From Thalassovita litoralis (GTDB lineage Bacteria > Pseudomonadota > Alphaproteobacteria > Rhodobacterales > Rhodobacteraceae), in the NCBI RefSeq assembly GCF_900182725.1, contig NZ_FXTO01000016.1, positions 1-64,000 of the forward strand: 64,000 nucleotides of DNA, in the 5' to 3' direction. Positions 1-8,832 of the stretch are shown here, piece after piece; positions within the stretch are counted from its first letter, which is position 1; each line of letters opens with the position of its first letter. Under the pieces are notes generated by a model, which was given only the letters and a program-made list of their open reading frames with translations, did no database searches and had not been told where the DNA came from. The position numbers and the translations under genes were made by a program.

Positions 1-31
1 AACTGGGGCAACCGCCCCAAAAGGAGGAGTC

Positions 32-439
32 ATGCGTATTGCTTACGCGTATCTCAAACAACAAACGTGGCTGTATCGCCGCAACTATCCCAAGGTCCTG
101 CAACCTGTGCTGGGTCAGGCGCTGAAACAGTCCCTCAAAACCGGGGATGCCAAGGAAGCCAAGGTCCGGGCGGCGGAGGTTAACGCCCTCTATGAGACAA
201 TCGTGGCGAAAGCCCGTGAAGGTATCGTTCAGGGCCGCCCTGAGCCGGTTAAGGTCGCTCCCCCGGATAAGCAGTCCTTCTTTGGTAAGCAACGAATGAC
301 GGCAATGTCCGCACTGCGGACCTTGAACTACCCTGCGCAGACTGTCCGCTTTAGGCGCTTTTTTAGGCGCTTTACCACGCAGAACGCAGAGCTGGGGGGA
401 TACGCGGTAGCAGCAAGATCGGGCAAGCAATCCAACTAG
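32..439 (+). pseudogene. Truncated tyrosine-recombinase (phage integrase) N-terminal fragment
   Basis: The first 60 or so residues (YLKQQTWLYRRNYPKVL, then LKTGDAKEAKVRAAEVN) resemble the N-terminal DUF6538-type segment found ahead of the catalytic domain in many proteobacterial tyrosine recombinases. The frame stops after 135 codons and shows no R-H-R-Y catalytic domain, so it cannot act as a recombinase. The last 50 residues match nothing I know and contain a perfect 12-bp tandem duplication (350-361 and 362-373) that encodes a repeated Arg/Phe stretch. The ATG at 32 has a strong AGGAGGAG ribosome site. It is probably the relic of an integrated element. A small expressed protein cannot be excluded. 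Confidence 0.55.
350..373. repeat. 12-bp perfect tandem duplication
   Basis: TTTAGGCGCTTT occurs twice back to back in the 3' part of the truncated integrase frame. The unit is a multiple of three, so the frame is kept. It looks like slippage in a decaying gene. Confidence 0.8.
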
Positions 440-459
440 CCCCGACCTTGGGCCGGTAA

Positions 460-1206
460 TCAAGCCAGCATCCCGCCGTCTGCGTCGTCGCCTGCTTCTT
501 CCATCAGGCGGGTGAAATCCGGCACAGTGACGTGGCGCTTGCCTTCCAGATGAATCACCCCATCGCGTTTCAGCGCGGAAATCTGGCGGCTGACCGTTTC
601 CAGCGTCAGGCCCAGATAATCCGCCATCGCCTCGCGCGTCAGGGGCAGGTCGAACACCAGCGCCCCCTGCGTCGGGCGCAGGTTCAGAGAGGCGTCCCGC
701 CGTGCGATGATCGACAGCAAGGATGCGATTTTTTCGCGGGCGGTTTTCCGGCCCAGCACCAGCATCCATTCGCGGGCCGCATCCAGTTCATCCAGCGTCA
801 TTTCCAGCAACCGCTGCGCGATATGCGGGGTGCGCTCCATCATCTGTTCAAATGGTTTCTTGCGGAAACAGCACATCACCAGATCGGTTGTCGCCACCAC
901 ATCATAGGCCGACCCTTCGCGCCCCGGACGCCCCACGAAATCCGATGGCAGCAGCAGGCCGACCATCTGGGTGCGCCCATCCTCCATCGTTTGGGTCAGC
1001 GTGGCGATGCCAGACACGACCGAGCCGACAAAATCCATTTTGTCGCCGGACCAGATCACCGTTTGGCCAGCTTCAAAGCTGCGGTAATACTTGATCTCTT
1101 CCAGCCGCTCTAATTCATCGGTTTCGCACCGGGCACAAACAGCCCTGTGGCGAATGGGGCATTCCTCACAATTATGATTGTGAGAGACTGTCTCTTCCTT
1201 CAGCAT
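460..1206 (-). CDS. fnrL: Crp/Fnr-family oxygen-sensing regulator FnrL
   Basis: This is a 248-residue Crp/Fnr regulator. Cysteines at 13, 16, 24 and 27, plus Cys112/113 in the sensor domain, supply the ligands expected for an oxygen-labile [4Fe-4S] cluster. The C-terminal helix-turn-helix carries ETVSR, the FNR-type recognition element for TTGAT half sites. FnrL of Rhodobacterales switches on haem, respiratory and photosynthetic genes when oxygen falls. It is divergent from hemN, and a near-perfect FNR box lies in the 67-bp gap. This points to control of hemN and perhaps of itself. The placement next to hemN is typical for the group. Confidence 0.95.
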   Translation of the reverse strand: MLKEETVSHNHNCEECPIRHRAVCARCETDELERLEEIKYYRSFEAGQTVIWSGDKMDFVGSVVSGIATLTQTMEDGRTQMVGLLLPSDFVGRPGREGSAYDVVATTDLVMCCFRKKPFEQMMERTPHIAQRLLEMTLDELDAAREWMLVLGRKTAREKIASLLSIIARRDASLNLRPTQGALVFDLPLTREAMADYLGLTLETVSRQISALKRDGVIHLEGKRHVTVPDFTRLMEEAGDDADGGMLA

Positions 1207-1223
1207 GTCGGTCCGTCGCGCGC

Positions 1224-1237
1224 TTGATCTGGGTCAA
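1224..1237. promoter_or_regulatory. FNR/FnrL binding site between fnrL and hemN
   Basis: TTGATCTGGGTCAA matches the FNR consensus TTGAT-N4-ATCAA at nine of ten fixed positions, with G in place of A at the start of the right half site. It lies 18 bp from the fnrL start and 37 bp before the hemN ATG. A site this close to both starts could activate hemN and repress or tune fnrL. Confidence 0.8.
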
Positions 1238-1273
1238 GGATGACCCGTCCTGTTTCCCCTAAAGGCTAGGCCT

Positions 1274-2629
1274 ATGGAAACGAAAACGCAACTTGCAAAA
1301 CTGGGGCTGTTTGACGCGAAGGTACCTCGTTACACGAGTTACCCAACGGCGCCTCACTTCTCGAACGATGTCGCTCCGGGCGATTTCTCTAACTGGATCA
1401 AGGAGATACCGCCGGGGTCCGATATTTCGCTCTATGTGCATGTGCCTTTTTGTCGCCGCCTGTGCTGGTTTTGCGCCTGTCGCACACAAGGCACCCAAAG
1501 CGAATCCCCTGTCCGCGCTTATTTGGAAACCCTGAAGGCCGAACTGCACCTTCTGAAACGCGATTTGCCCGAAGGTGTGCGCCTGAATCGGCTGCATTGG
1601 GGCGGCGGCACGCCCACGCTGCTGACCGCCGATATGATGACGGATCTGACCGGGGCCATCATGGATGTGGCACCTTTTGCGGAAGGTTATGAATTTTCGG
1701 TTGAAATCGACCCGAATGAAATTGACGATTCCCGTCTGGCCGCGCTGGCCGCTGCGGGGATGAATCGCGCCTCGATCGGGGTGCAGGATTTCGACGACGA
1801 GATTCAGAAAACCATTGGCCGAATACAAGGCTACGACGTCACGCGCGACGCCATCGAAGCCATCCGATCCCACGGTGTCTACAGCCTGAACGCAGATATC
1901 CTGTATGGGTTGCCACACCAGTCCAAGGAACGAATCACCGAAAGCGTGCAAAAACTTTTGTCGCTGAATCCTGATCGTGTGGCCCTATATGGCTATGCCC
2001 ATGTGCCGTGGATGGCCAAACGTCAGCAGTTGATCCCGTCAGACGCATTGCCCACTCCGCAGGAACGGCTGGACCTGTTTGAAACGGCACGCCGCCTGTT
2101 CGTCTGGGATAACTACGCAGAAATCGGGATTGACCATTTCGCCACCCAATCCGACGGCCTGACCATTGCGCAGAAAACCGGCAAACTGCGCCGGAATTTC
2201 CAAGGCTATACCGACGACATGTCCGAGGTTCTGGTTGGTATCGGCGCATCCTCGATTTCGCGGTTCCCGCAGGGCTATGCGCAAAATGCCCCCTCGACCG
2301 GGGTTCACACCGGCGCAATCCGCGAGGGGCGCTTTTCCACGGCACGGGGGCACAAGTTTTCGCCCGAGGATAAACTGCGCGGTCGCATCATAGAAATGCT
2401 GATGTGTGATTTCCGCACCTACGACGACGAGCTAAAAGACAACTACGGCCTGTCGCAATCTGCGCTGAACACCATGTATGACGTGGCAAAGACAGAATTC
2501 GCCGGGATGGTCGAACAAACCCCGGACGGGCTGTTTATTCCGCCCCACGCCCGGCCTTTGACGCGGATGATCGCCCGTGCTTTCGACGCTTACGATCTGT
2601 CGAAAGCCGGTCATTCGTCAGCTATCTGA
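1274..2629 (+). CDS. hemN: Oxygen-independent coproporphyrinogen III oxidase HemN
   Basis: A radical-SAM enzyme of 451 residues. It decarboxylates two propionates of coproporphyrinogen III to give protoporphyrinogen IX without oxygen, in the cytoplasm. Cys60, Cys64, Cys67 and Cys69 (CRRLCWFCAC) form the HemN-type CxxxCxxCxC cluster motif, followed by the GGGTPT SAM-binding stretch. The N-terminal YTSYPTAPHF segment is typical of true HemN rather than the shorter HemW proteins. It is transcribed away from fnrL across an FNR box, so expression is probably induced at low oxygen. Confidence 0.95.
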   Translation: METKTQLAKLGLFDAKVPRYTSYPTAPHFSNDVAPGDFSNWIKEIPPGSDISLYVHVPFCRRLCWFCACRTQGTQSESPVRAYLETLKAELHLLKRDLPEGVRLNRLHWGGGTPTLLTADMMTDLTGAIMDVAPFAEGYEFSVEIDPNEIDDSRLAALAAAGMNRASIGVQDFDDEIQKTIGRIQGYDVTRDAIEAIRSHGVYSLNADILYGLPHQSKERITESVQKLLSLNPDRVALYGYAHVPWMAKRQQLIPSDALPTPQERLDLFETARRLFVWDNYAEIGIDHFATQSDGLTIAQKTGKLRRNFQGYTDDMSEVLVGIGASSISRFPQGYAQNAPSTGVHTGAIREGRFSTARGHKFSPEDKLRGRIIEMLMCDFRTYDDELKDNYGLSQSALNTMYDVAKTEFAGMVEQTPDGLFIPPHARPLTRMIARAFDAYDLSKAGHSSAI

Positions 2630-2654
2630 GGCAAAACGTAAAAGGGGGCGAACC

Positions 2655-3563
2655 ATGAAGATCGCCACCTTCAACCTGCAAAACCTGCGCCTGCGCGGCC
2701 CCCATTTGGATGGCGCGCGCGACGCAGATGTTCCCGAAGATCAGGGGCCAGAGGCCCGTGCGCTGGATTCGCTGGATCGTCGGCTCAGCGCGCGCGTGAT
2801 CCGCGATGCAGATGCCGATGTGTTCGCCCTGCAAGAGGTATTCGATCAACCCACGCTGGATTATTTCCACGATCACTATCTGCTTCCTATCGGGACACGC
2901 TATCCCTACCGTCTGTGCCTGCCCGGCAATGATGGGCGCGGGCTGGACGTTGCGGTGATGTCGCGCCTGCCGTTACTGAACCCGCTCAGCCATGCGCAGG
3001 ACACGCCTGCCTCTTTGGGTCTGCGCCTGCCCGATATGCCCTCGGACCAACCCGTCTTTCGACGCGATGTATTGCGCGTCACGGTCGGCGCACTGACGCT
3101 TTATATCTGCCATCTGAAAGCCCCCTACCCGGAAACCGACCGCACATGGACCATCCGGCGGGCCGAGGCACTGGCCCTGCGCCACATCGTTCAGCGCGAC
3201 CAGACAGACCCACGGGCGCTATGGTTGATCCTTGGTGATCTGAACGAACCGATCCGCAGCCCATCTCGCCCTCGTGTGCTGTCTGAACTGGAAACCATCG
3301 CCACCGATCTGCTGACCCGCCTGCCCCATCAGGATCGCTGGTCGTGGCACAATCCACATGATCACAGCTATGGCCACCCTGATGCGCTGCTGGCCAGCCC
3401 TGCATTTGCCCGACGGTTCCCTGATGCGTGCCCTGGGATTTTACGACAGGGCATGGGGCTGGAAACCCACCGCAACCCCGGCCCGCATCTGCCGCAGGTC
3501 GGACATCACCGCCCTCACGCCAGTGATCACGCCGCAGTGGTAATTGAATTACCCGGCCTGTAG
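2655..3563 (+). CDS. Endonuclease/exonuclease/phosphatase (EEP) family hydrolase
   Basis: A 302-residue EEP-fold protein. The conserved order is visible: FNLQNL near the N-terminus, ALQEV with the metal-binding Glu near residue 60, GDLNEP mid-protein, and SDHAAVVIEL at the C-terminus. The fold covers nucleases, sphingomyelinases and inositol phosphatases, so the substrate cannot be named. There is no signal peptide, which suggests a cytoplasmic role. I chose the ATG at 2655 because it follows a purine-rich AAAGGGGGCG site and begins directly with MKIATFNLQNL. The same frame is open back to 2577, inside hemN, but that extension has no family similarity. Confidence 0.8.
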   Translation: MKIATFNLQNLRLRGPHLDGARDADVPEDQGPEARALDSLDRRLSARVIRDADADVFALQEVFDQPTLDYFHDHYLLPIGTRYPYRLCLPGNDGRGLDVAVMSRLPLLNPLSHAQDTPASLGLRLPDMPSDQPVFRRDVLRVTVGALTLYICHLKAPYPETDRTWTIRRAEALALRHIVQRDQTDPRALWLILGDLNEPIRSPSRPRVLSELETIATDLLTRLPHQDRWSWHNPHDHSYGHPDALLASPAFARRFPDACPGILRQGMGLETHRNPGPHLPQVGHHRPHASDHAAVVIELPGL

Positions 3564-3644
3564 ATACGGGCTGACACAGGGCTTTCCCCATATCGTCCAA
3601 CAGCTATGCCGGGGATATTCGGGGACAAAATGAAGGGGCAAAAT

Positions 3645-4550
3645 ATGCGGATCGTTTTCATGGGGACACCCGAGTTTTCCGTGCCAGTGCTGGATGCGCT
3701 GGTGAAAGCCGGACATGAGATTGCAGCGGTTTATTGCCAGCCCCCCCGCCCCGCAGGGCGCGGGAAAAAGGATCGCCCCACCCCGGTTCATGCGCGGGCT
3801 TTGGATCTGGGGCTGGAGGTGCGCCACCCTGTTTCCCTGAAAGGGGCAGAGGAGCAAGCGGCGTTTTCCGGGCTGGCGGCAGATGTTGCGGTTGTCGTAG
3901 CCTATGGGTTGATCCTGCCGCAGGCGGTGCTGGACGCCCCGAAACATGGTTGCCTGAACATTCATGCGTCTTTGCTGCCGCGCTGGCGCGGTGCGGCGCC
4001 TATTCATCGCGCGATCATGGCCGGGGATGCAGAAACCGGGGTTTGTATCATGCAGATGGAGGCCGGGCTGGACACTGGCCCCGTATTGCTGCGCCGGGCA
4101 ACGCCCATCGGAGCCGAGGAGACAACAGCGCAATTGCATGACCGCCTGTCCAAGATGGGGTCCACCCTGATTGTCGAGGCTTTAACCCAACTAGAGGCTT
4201 TGACACCAGAAACGCAGCCGGAGGCGGGCGTGACCTATGCCCATAAGATCGACAAGGTCGAAGCGGCCGTGGATTGGTCGGCCCCGGCTGAAGAGGTGGA
4301 TCGTAAAATCCGGGGTTTGTCGCCGTTTCCGGGGGCTTGGGTCGATATTGATGGCGGGCGGCTGAAACTGTTGGCCTCGCGGTTGGTTCACGGGACAGGC
4401 GCACCGGGCGAGGTTCTGGATGATATGCTGACCGTGGCCTGCGGAACCGGCGCGGTTCAGATTTTGCGCTTGCAACGGGCTGGAAAGGGGGCGCAGGATG
4501 CCAATGAATTCCTGCGCGGGATGCCCTTGCCCAAGGGAACCCGCCTGTAA
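3645..4550 (+). CDS. fmt: Methionyl-tRNA formyltransferase
   Basis: The product, 301 residues, formylates the amino group of Met-tRNA(fMet) using 10-formyl-tetrahydrofolate, so that ribosomes can start with fMet. The signature [18 protein letters not shown] and the [17 protein letters not shown] stretch are classic Fmt. The N-terminus [16 protein letters not shown] supports the ATG at 3645 (ribosome site GAAGGGG) over an in-frame ATG at 3606. In many bacteria def is directly beside fmt. Here the deformylase genes lie 15 kb away as a tandem triplet. Confidence 0.95.
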   Translation: MRIVFMGTPEFSVPVLDALVKAGHEIAAVYCQPPRPAGRGKKDRPTPVHARALDLGLEVRHPVSLKGAEEQAAFSGLAADVAVVVAYGLILPQAVLDAPKHGCLNIHASLLPRWRGAAPIHRAIMAGDAETGVCIMQMEAGLDTGPVLLRRATPIGAEETTAQLHDRLSKMGSTLIVEALTQLEALTPETQPEAGVTYAHKIDKVEAAVDWSAPAEEVDRKIRGLSPFPGAWVDIDGGRLKLLASRLVHGTGAPGEVLDDMLTVACGTGAVQILRLQRAGKGAQDANEFLRGMPLPKGTRL

Positions 4551-4563
4551 ACCGGAGGGGGCG

Positions 4564-4800
4564 ATGTTTCCCACCCTGATCGGAACGGTCGTAATTGCCG
4601 GGATCGTCGGCTATGCCTCGGAGCGGACGGGTTTCACGCGCAATGGCTATATCCCGTCGATCATCATCTGCGTGGGCGGCGCTTTTCTGTTCTATTTTTT
4701 GCGGGTCATGTTCAGCTTGCGCTTTGGCGCGCCGGGGGTGGATGCCATCATTTCAGCCGTCGGGGCGCTGATCATCGTCCCGACCCGGTTCCGTAAATAG
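4564..4800 (+). CDS. Small membrane protein, GlsB/YeaQ/YmgE-like
   Basis: A 78-residue protein with three hydrophobic segments (about residues 2-16, 29-47 and 57-73) rich in Gly, Ile and Val. Size and pattern recall the GlsB/YeaQ/YmgE stress-response membrane proteins, and the next gene is a second protein of similar size and type. The ATG at 4564 follows a GGAGGGGG ribosome site right after the fmt stop, so it is probably co-transcribed with fmt. The family assignment is moderate and the molecular function is unknown. Confidence 0.65.
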   Translation: MFPTLIGTVVIAGIVGYASERTGFTRNGYIPSIIICVGGAFLFYFLRVMFSLRFGAPGVDAIISAVGALIIVPTRFRK

Positions 4801-4809
4801 GAGGATGCG

Positions 4810-5046
4810 ATGGGCATTATCTGGCTGGTGATCATAGGCGCGGCAGCAGGATTTCTGGCAACGCGGCTGATGCGGGTGGAGGCCGATATTATCACAACAG
4901 TCGTGATTGGTATGGCCGGGGCGCTGATCGGGGGCTTTGTGCTGCGGTTTCTGCTCAGCATGATGGGCGCTTTTGCCGGGCTGGTCGGGGCGGTTCTGGG
5001 GTCTTTGCTTCTGATCTGGCTTTGGCAGACCTATGTGAAAAAATAG
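4810..5046 (+). CDS. Small membrane protein, GlsB/YeaQ/YmgE-like
   Basis: A 78-residue, three-helix membrane protein beginning MGIIWLVIIGAAAGFLATRL. This is the GlsB/YeaQ/YmgE pattern of a first helix followed by Gly-rich helices (GMAGALIGGFVL, GLVGAVLGSLLL). It starts 9 bp after the preceding small membrane protein and has its own AGGAGGA ribosome site. The pair could form one complex in the inner membrane. No enzymatic motif is visible. Confidence 0.65.
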   Translation: MGIIWLVIIGAAAGFLATRLMRVEADIITTVVIGMAGALIGGFVLRFLLSMMGAFAGLVGAVLGSLLLIWLWQTYVKK

Positions 5047-5077
5047 CAGATCGTTGCGCCCGTGGCGGGCGTTGCGA

Positions 5078-5102
5078 TCGGATATTTTTTCCAAGAAAGA
5101 GC
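5078..5102. repeat. Recurrent intergenic element, copy 1 (GGATATTTTTTCCAAGAAAG)
   Basis: The core GGATATTTTTTCCAAGAAAG resembles three other intergenic stretches here, near 35258, 49221 and 53591. It lies just after a small membrane-protein gene and before the convergent TRIC-channel gene. Its role is unknown. Confidence 0.55.
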
Positions 5103-5133
5103 CGCTGGGCCGGTGCTTCTGATCCAGTGTCGG

Positions 5134-5757
5134 CTATTGCCGTGGCGGACGGCTTTTGTAGACTGGCAAACGCCAACCGAACGCCAAAGACCCCGCCCGC
5201 AGCGCCCATGTGGTCAAGGCGCAGGCAGTCAGGGCGACCAGCGCGGAATGATCCAGTGCCTGAGCAATCAGGGCCGCGGCGGACCCGGCAAAAGCGGCGG
5301 TGACATACAGTTCGCCCTGTTTCAGGACCAGCGGCACCTCGTTACACACAACATCACGCATCAGGCCGCCGAACGTGCCGGTGATAATGCCCATGATCAG
5401 AACGATAGGGGCAGGTTGGTTCAGGCTAAGGGCCAGACTGACCCCGGCGGGCACCGCCACAGCCAACGCCAGACTGTCGAGCCACAGCAAAGCGCGATAG
5501 CGGCTTTCCAACAGATGCGCGGTGAAGAAAACCAGCAGCGCGGCACTGGCCGTCACACCGATATAGGCAGGCTGGGCAATCCAGAATACGGCGTCACGGT
5601 TCAACAGGACGTCGCGCAGCGTACCACCACCCACGGCGGTCAGACTGGCGATAAAGGCGAAGCCCACCAGATCAAGCTGCGCACGGGACGCCGCCAATGC
5701 GCCAGTCAGCGCAAACACCGCGACCGAGGCATAATCCAGCAAGGCCAGCGCCGTCAT
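5134..5757 (-). CDS. TRIC-type / UPF0126 (YadS-like) membrane channel protein
   Basis: A 207-residue integral membrane protein with about seven hydrophobic helices. It has the two-fold repeat typical of the bacterial trimeric intracellular cation (TRIC) channel family: [10 protein letters not shown] in the first half and [13 protein letters not shown] in the second, each a Gly-rich stretch ending in Arg-Asp. Family members conduct monovalent cations, but the physiological role in bacteria is unclear. Its ATG overlaps the rnhA stop by four bases, so the two are translationally coupled at the 3' end of the ispH operon. Confidence 0.85.
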   Translation of the reverse strand: MTALALLDYASVAVFALTGALAASRAQLDLVGFAFIASLTAVGGGTLRDVLLNRDAVFWIAQPAYIGVTASAALLVFFTAHLLESRYRALLWLDSLALAVAVPAGVSLALSLNQPAPIVLIMGIITGTFGGLMRDVVCNEVPLVLKQGELYVTAAFAGSAAALIAQALDHSALVALTACALTTWALRAGSLAFGWRLPVYKSRPPRQ

Positions 5758-6221
5758 TGTCCGGCTTTCGTGGGCTTAAACGGGGTCATGCCTGCGCGGG
5801 CCAGCTCATCCGCGCGTTCGTTTTCCGGGTGCCCGGCGTGGCCTTTGACCCATTCCCACGTCACATTATGGCGGCGCTGCGCCTCGTCCAGACGTCGCCA
5901 CAGTTCAACGTTTTTAACGGGCTTCTTGTTTGACGTTTTCCAGCCATTTTTCTTCCAGCCGAAAATCCAGCCGGTGACGCCATTTTTCACATAGGCGCTG
6001 TCCGTCACCACAGTAATAACCGAGGGCTTAGCCAGCGTTTCCAGCGCATTGATGGCGGCCAACAGTTCCATCCGGTTGTTGGTGGTGTCCGCCTCTCCGC
6101 CAGATAATTCACGTTCTTTCACCACGGCATCGCCGTCCATCGCGCGCAGCAGGACGCCCCAGCCGCCGGGGCCGGGATTGCCGGAGCAAGCTCCGTCGGT
6201 ATATGCGTATAAATCAGGCAT
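5754..6221 (-). CDS. rnhA: Ribonuclease HI
   Basis: A 155-residue endonuclease that cuts the RNA strand of RNA-DNA hybrids, removing primers and R-loops. All four metal-binding acids are visible: Asp9 ([14 protein letters not shown]), Glu52 (NNRMELLA), Asp74 (VTDSAYV) and Asp138 (NERADELA), with His128 in the flexible loop. Its start overlaps the end of the methyltransferase gene, and its stop overlaps the TRIC-channel start. Confidence 0.96.
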   Translation of the reverse strand: MPDLYAYTDGACSGNPGPGGWGVLLRAMDGDAVVKERELSGGEADTTNNRMELLAAINALETLAKPSVITVVTDSAYVKNGVTGWIFGWKKNGWKTSNKKPVKNVELWRRLDEAQRRHNVTWEWVKGHAGHPENERADELARAGMTPFKPTKAGQ

Positions 6222-6807
6222 GGGAGGCTACGCTTATCCAATCAGACTCGGCCCCGTCCAGTCCCTTGTCGCGTCCCGGCGTTATTTTCGTGACGGTAAA
6301 ACCCGCCGCAGCCAGCAGGGACGACACTTCTTCGGGGGTGTAGTAGGTATAAAACCGCCCCAGCCGATCACGTTTTTCGCCCATGCCGGTTTTCAATGCC
6401 AAATGAAACCGCCCCTTTGGTTTCAGGGCATGGTGGATGGCGGCCAGATGTCGGGGCATCGCTGCCCGTGGGGCATGAAGCAGGCTGAAGTTGGCCCAGA
6501 CCCCATGATAAATGGCGGTATCCGTCAGATCATCGAACGTGGCCTGCCTGGCTGTGACCCCATCAATTTGTCCCGCGCGGGCCACCATTTCGGCAGAAGC
6601 ATCGACCGCCGTAACATGCAGGCCAGCCCGGACCATATGCCTGGCGAAATTCCCCGGCCCACATCCCAGGTCCAGCACTTGCCCCCCTGCGGGCACAGCA
6701 TCCATGAAGGATTGCAAAAACGGGTCGGGCTGATCGCTGGCGGTGACACGGGCATATTCATCTGCCTGTGCGTCGTAAATGCGAATGGTTTCAGGGTCGA
6801 TCGTCAT
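6214..6807 (-). CDS. Class I SAM-dependent methyltransferase
   Basis: A Rossmann-fold methyltransferase of 197 residues. Motif I is [15 protein letters not shown], followed by the acidic strand AVDASAEM. The substrate cannot be read from the sequence. The ATG at 6807 ([18 protein letters not shown]) is preferred over an upstream in-frame start because the extension is unlike the family and would run into the preceding gene. It overlaps both neighbours, DUF3429 and rnhA, so the five genes ispH to TRIC form one compact operon. Confidence 0.85.
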   Translation of the reverse strand: MTIDPETIRIYDAQADEYARVTASDQPDPFLQSFMDAVPAGGQVLDLGCGPGNFARHMVRAGLHVTAVDASAEMVARAGQIDGVTARQATFDDLTDTAIYHGVWANFSLLHAPRAAMPRHLAAIHHALKPKGRFHLALKTGMGEKRDRLGRFYTYYTPEEVSSLLAAAGFTVTKITPGRDKGLDGAESDWISVASHA

Positions 6808-7255
6808 AAGGCCGCCGTGATCAGAAGACAGGTAACAGTGGCAAGCGTCAGCGGCAGTCGCAAGGACATCCACCAATCTGGGGTCAAACGGTAACGAGTG
6901 AACAGCGCATCCAGCACCAGACTGGCCAGAAAACCGATAGACAGGTTCAGCGCCGCACTACGCGCCCCGCCCCCTGTCATGGCAAATGCCCACACCGCAG
7001 GAAGCACCGCCAACACATACCCCAATGAGGCCTTGCCATCACGGGCGCGGGCGGCAAAGCCCCACAGGATCCCAGAGGTAAAGCTAGCATCACCGCGCCA
7101 AAGAATATCCCCACATACGGCCCTGTGAACCGGGCAGACAGGGTGCGCACACTCCAGACGGCCAATGGATCGGACAGGGTTGTCAGGGCGCTCCATAAAA
7201 AGGGGATCACCCCCGCAACGCCCAGGAATAGCGGCGCACGGGGAATCTGTGTCAT
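6804..7255 (-). pseudogene. DUF3429 membrane protein with a one-base frameshift
   Basis: Two overlapping frames together spell one DUF3429-like membrane protein. The N-terminal half starts at 7255 ([19 protein letters not shown] to GIFFGAVML). The C-terminal half in the next frame continues FTSGILWGFAARARDG to the stop at 6804. The break sits at an AAA run at 7080-7082 (TTT on the coding strand). Adding one T would give a continuous chain of about 150 residues reading FFGAVMLAFTSGILWGF, which is the expected family motif. Either the gene is inactivated or the base was lost in sequencing. It overlaps the ispH stop by four bases. Function unknown. Confidence 0.8.
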
Positions 7256-8214
7256 GCGCTGGCCTGACCGGGAGTACGAAGCACGCGCGGCACTTTGAAT
7301 TCCACGTTTTCCTTGGCGGTTTCGACCTCGGAAATGGTTACGGCATATCGGTCGCGCAGGGCGTTGATGACCTCGTCCACCAACAATTCGGGGGCCGAAG
7401 CCCCGGCGGTGATCCCGATTGCGCCGATCCCGTCCAGCGCACGCCAATCAATATCCGTGGCCCGCTGCACCAGTTGCGCATAGGCACAGCCGTGGCGCGA
7501 CGCGACCTCGACCAGACGGCGCGAGTTCGAGGAGTTTGGCGCACCGACCACCAGCATCGCGTCAATCTTGCCCGCCATCGCCTTTACCGCCTCTTGTCGG
7601 TTGGTGGTGGCATAACAGATGTCTTCCTTGTGCGGTCCCTGAATGGCCGGAAAGCGGGCCTGAAGGGCGGCGACGATGTCCTTGGTATCGTCAATGGACA
7701 GGGTGGTTTGGGTAACAAACGCCAGATTATCCGGGTCACGCACCTGAACCACGGCCACATCGGCGACGGTTTCCACCAGCAGCACCTCGCCTTCGGGCAA
7801 CTGGCCCATCGTGCCGATGGTTTCGGGGTGTCCAGCGTGACCGATCATAACGATCTGAAGCCCATTATCCGAATGACGTTCAGCTTCGATATGAACCTTG
7901 GATACCAAGGGACAGGTAGCATCGACAAAGATCATATCGCGCCGTGTCGCCTCGGCCGGGACAGATTTGGGAACCCCGTGGGCGGAAAAAATGACCGGGC
8001 GATCGTCAGGGCAATCTTCCAGTTCTTCCACGAAGACCGCGCCCAGATCACGCAGCCCGTCGACCACGAATTTGTTATGCACGATTTCATGCCGAACATA
8101 GACGGGCGCGCCCCATTTCTGGATTGCCATTTCAACGATCTTGATGGCGCGGTCCACGCCTGCGCAAAATCCACGGGGGGCGGCAAGGTAAACGGTAAGC
8201 GGCGGTTTTGTCAT
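7252..8214 (-). CDS. ispH: 4-hydroxy-3-methylbut-2-enyl diphosphate reductase IspH
   Basis: The last enzyme of the non-mevalonate (MEP) isoprenoid pathway, reducing HMBPP to IPP and DMAPP. Of 320 residues, Cys17 (PRGFCAGV), Cys101 ([11 protein letters not shown]) and Cys200 ([10 protein letters not shown]) are the three iron-sulfur ligands, and the SNSRRL stretch binds the diphosphate. The ATG at 8214 gives the usual N-terminus just before [12 protein letters not shown]. The frame is open further upstream without family similarity. It is the first gene of the overlapping minus-strand operon. Confidence 0.96.
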   Translation of the reverse strand: MTKPPLTVYLAAPRGFCAGVDRAIKIVEMAIQKWGAPVYVRHEIVHNKFVVDGLRDLGAVFVEELEDCPDDRPVIFSAHGVPKSVPAEATRRDMIFVDATCPLVSKVHIEAERHSDNGLQIVMIGHAGHPETIGTMGQLPEGEVLLVETVADVAVVQVRDPDNLAFVTQTTLSIDDTKDIVAALQARFPAIQGPHKEDICYATTNRQEAVKAMAGKIDAMLVVGAPNSSNSRRLVEVASRHGCAYAQLVQRATDIDWRALDGIGAIGITAGASAPELLVDEVINALRDRYAVTISEVETAKENVEFKVPRVLRTPGQASA

Positions 8215-8343
8215 TCGGGGTCTCCTGCTTCTGGCCAGAGGTAAGCCGAAGGGTGCGCGGGGTCCAGCCCAGAGCCTCACGCAGAGGTGTATTGTTGCGG
8301 GACTGTAGCTGTGTTGATCTTGATGGAAAAGGGAAGGTCAAAA

Positions 8344-8778
8344 ATGAAACGGTTTTGCTTTGCGCTGACCTTGGTTGCTGCGCCCGGATGGGCGGATGAG
8401 GCTGGGTTTCTGCCCTATCGTGATGCGGTATCGGTTGCTGCCGGGCAGACTGTATATGCGGACAACTGCGCGTCCTGTCATGGCGCAAACCTTGAAGGGC
8501 AGGAAAACTGGCGCGAACGCGATGCCGAAGGGTATTTACCCGCACCGCCACATGATCCGTCCGGGCATACATGGCACCATCCCGATGCGCAGCTTTTCCA
8601 GATCACGAAGCTTGGGATCGAGAAGCTGGTGGGCAATGGCTATCAGTCACATATGACGGGATTTAATGACGTTCTGACCGATGAGCAAATCGTCTCGGTC
8701 TTGGCCTATATCAAAAGCACATGGCCCGCCAAAGTGATCGAAATTCATAACGGCATCAATCAGGACGCCGGGGGATAA
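8344..8778 (+). CDS. Periplasmic class I cytochrome c
   Basis: A 144-residue protein with a short N-terminal signal peptide (about residues 1-17, ending GWADE) and one haem-binding CASCH motif (Cys42, Cys45, His46). Met104 in SHMTGF is the likely sixth ligand. It is a small mono-haem electron carrier of the periplasm; the partner is unknown. The ATG at 8344 follows the ribosome site GGGAAGG. It is divergent from ispH and ends at a bidirectional terminator. Confidence 0.88.
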   Translation: MKRFCFALTLVAAPGWADEAGFLPYRDAVSVAAGQTVYADNCASCHGANLEGQENWRERDAEGYLPAPPHDPSGHTWHHPDAQLFQITKLGIEKLVGNGYQSHMTGFNDVLTDEQIVSVLAYIKSTWPAKVIEIHNGINQDAGG

Positions 8779-8792
8779 GCCATTATACAAAT

Positions 8793-8824
8793 AAAAAACC
8801 GGGACGCATCGCCCCGGTTTTTTT
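8793..8824. terminator. Bidirectional intrinsic terminator
   Basis: AAAAAACCGGG and CCCGGTTTTTT form an A/T-flanked hairpin between the convergent cytochrome c and NYN-domain genes. It can end transcription from both sides. Confidence 0.85.
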
Positions 8825-8832
8825 GCATGTCA

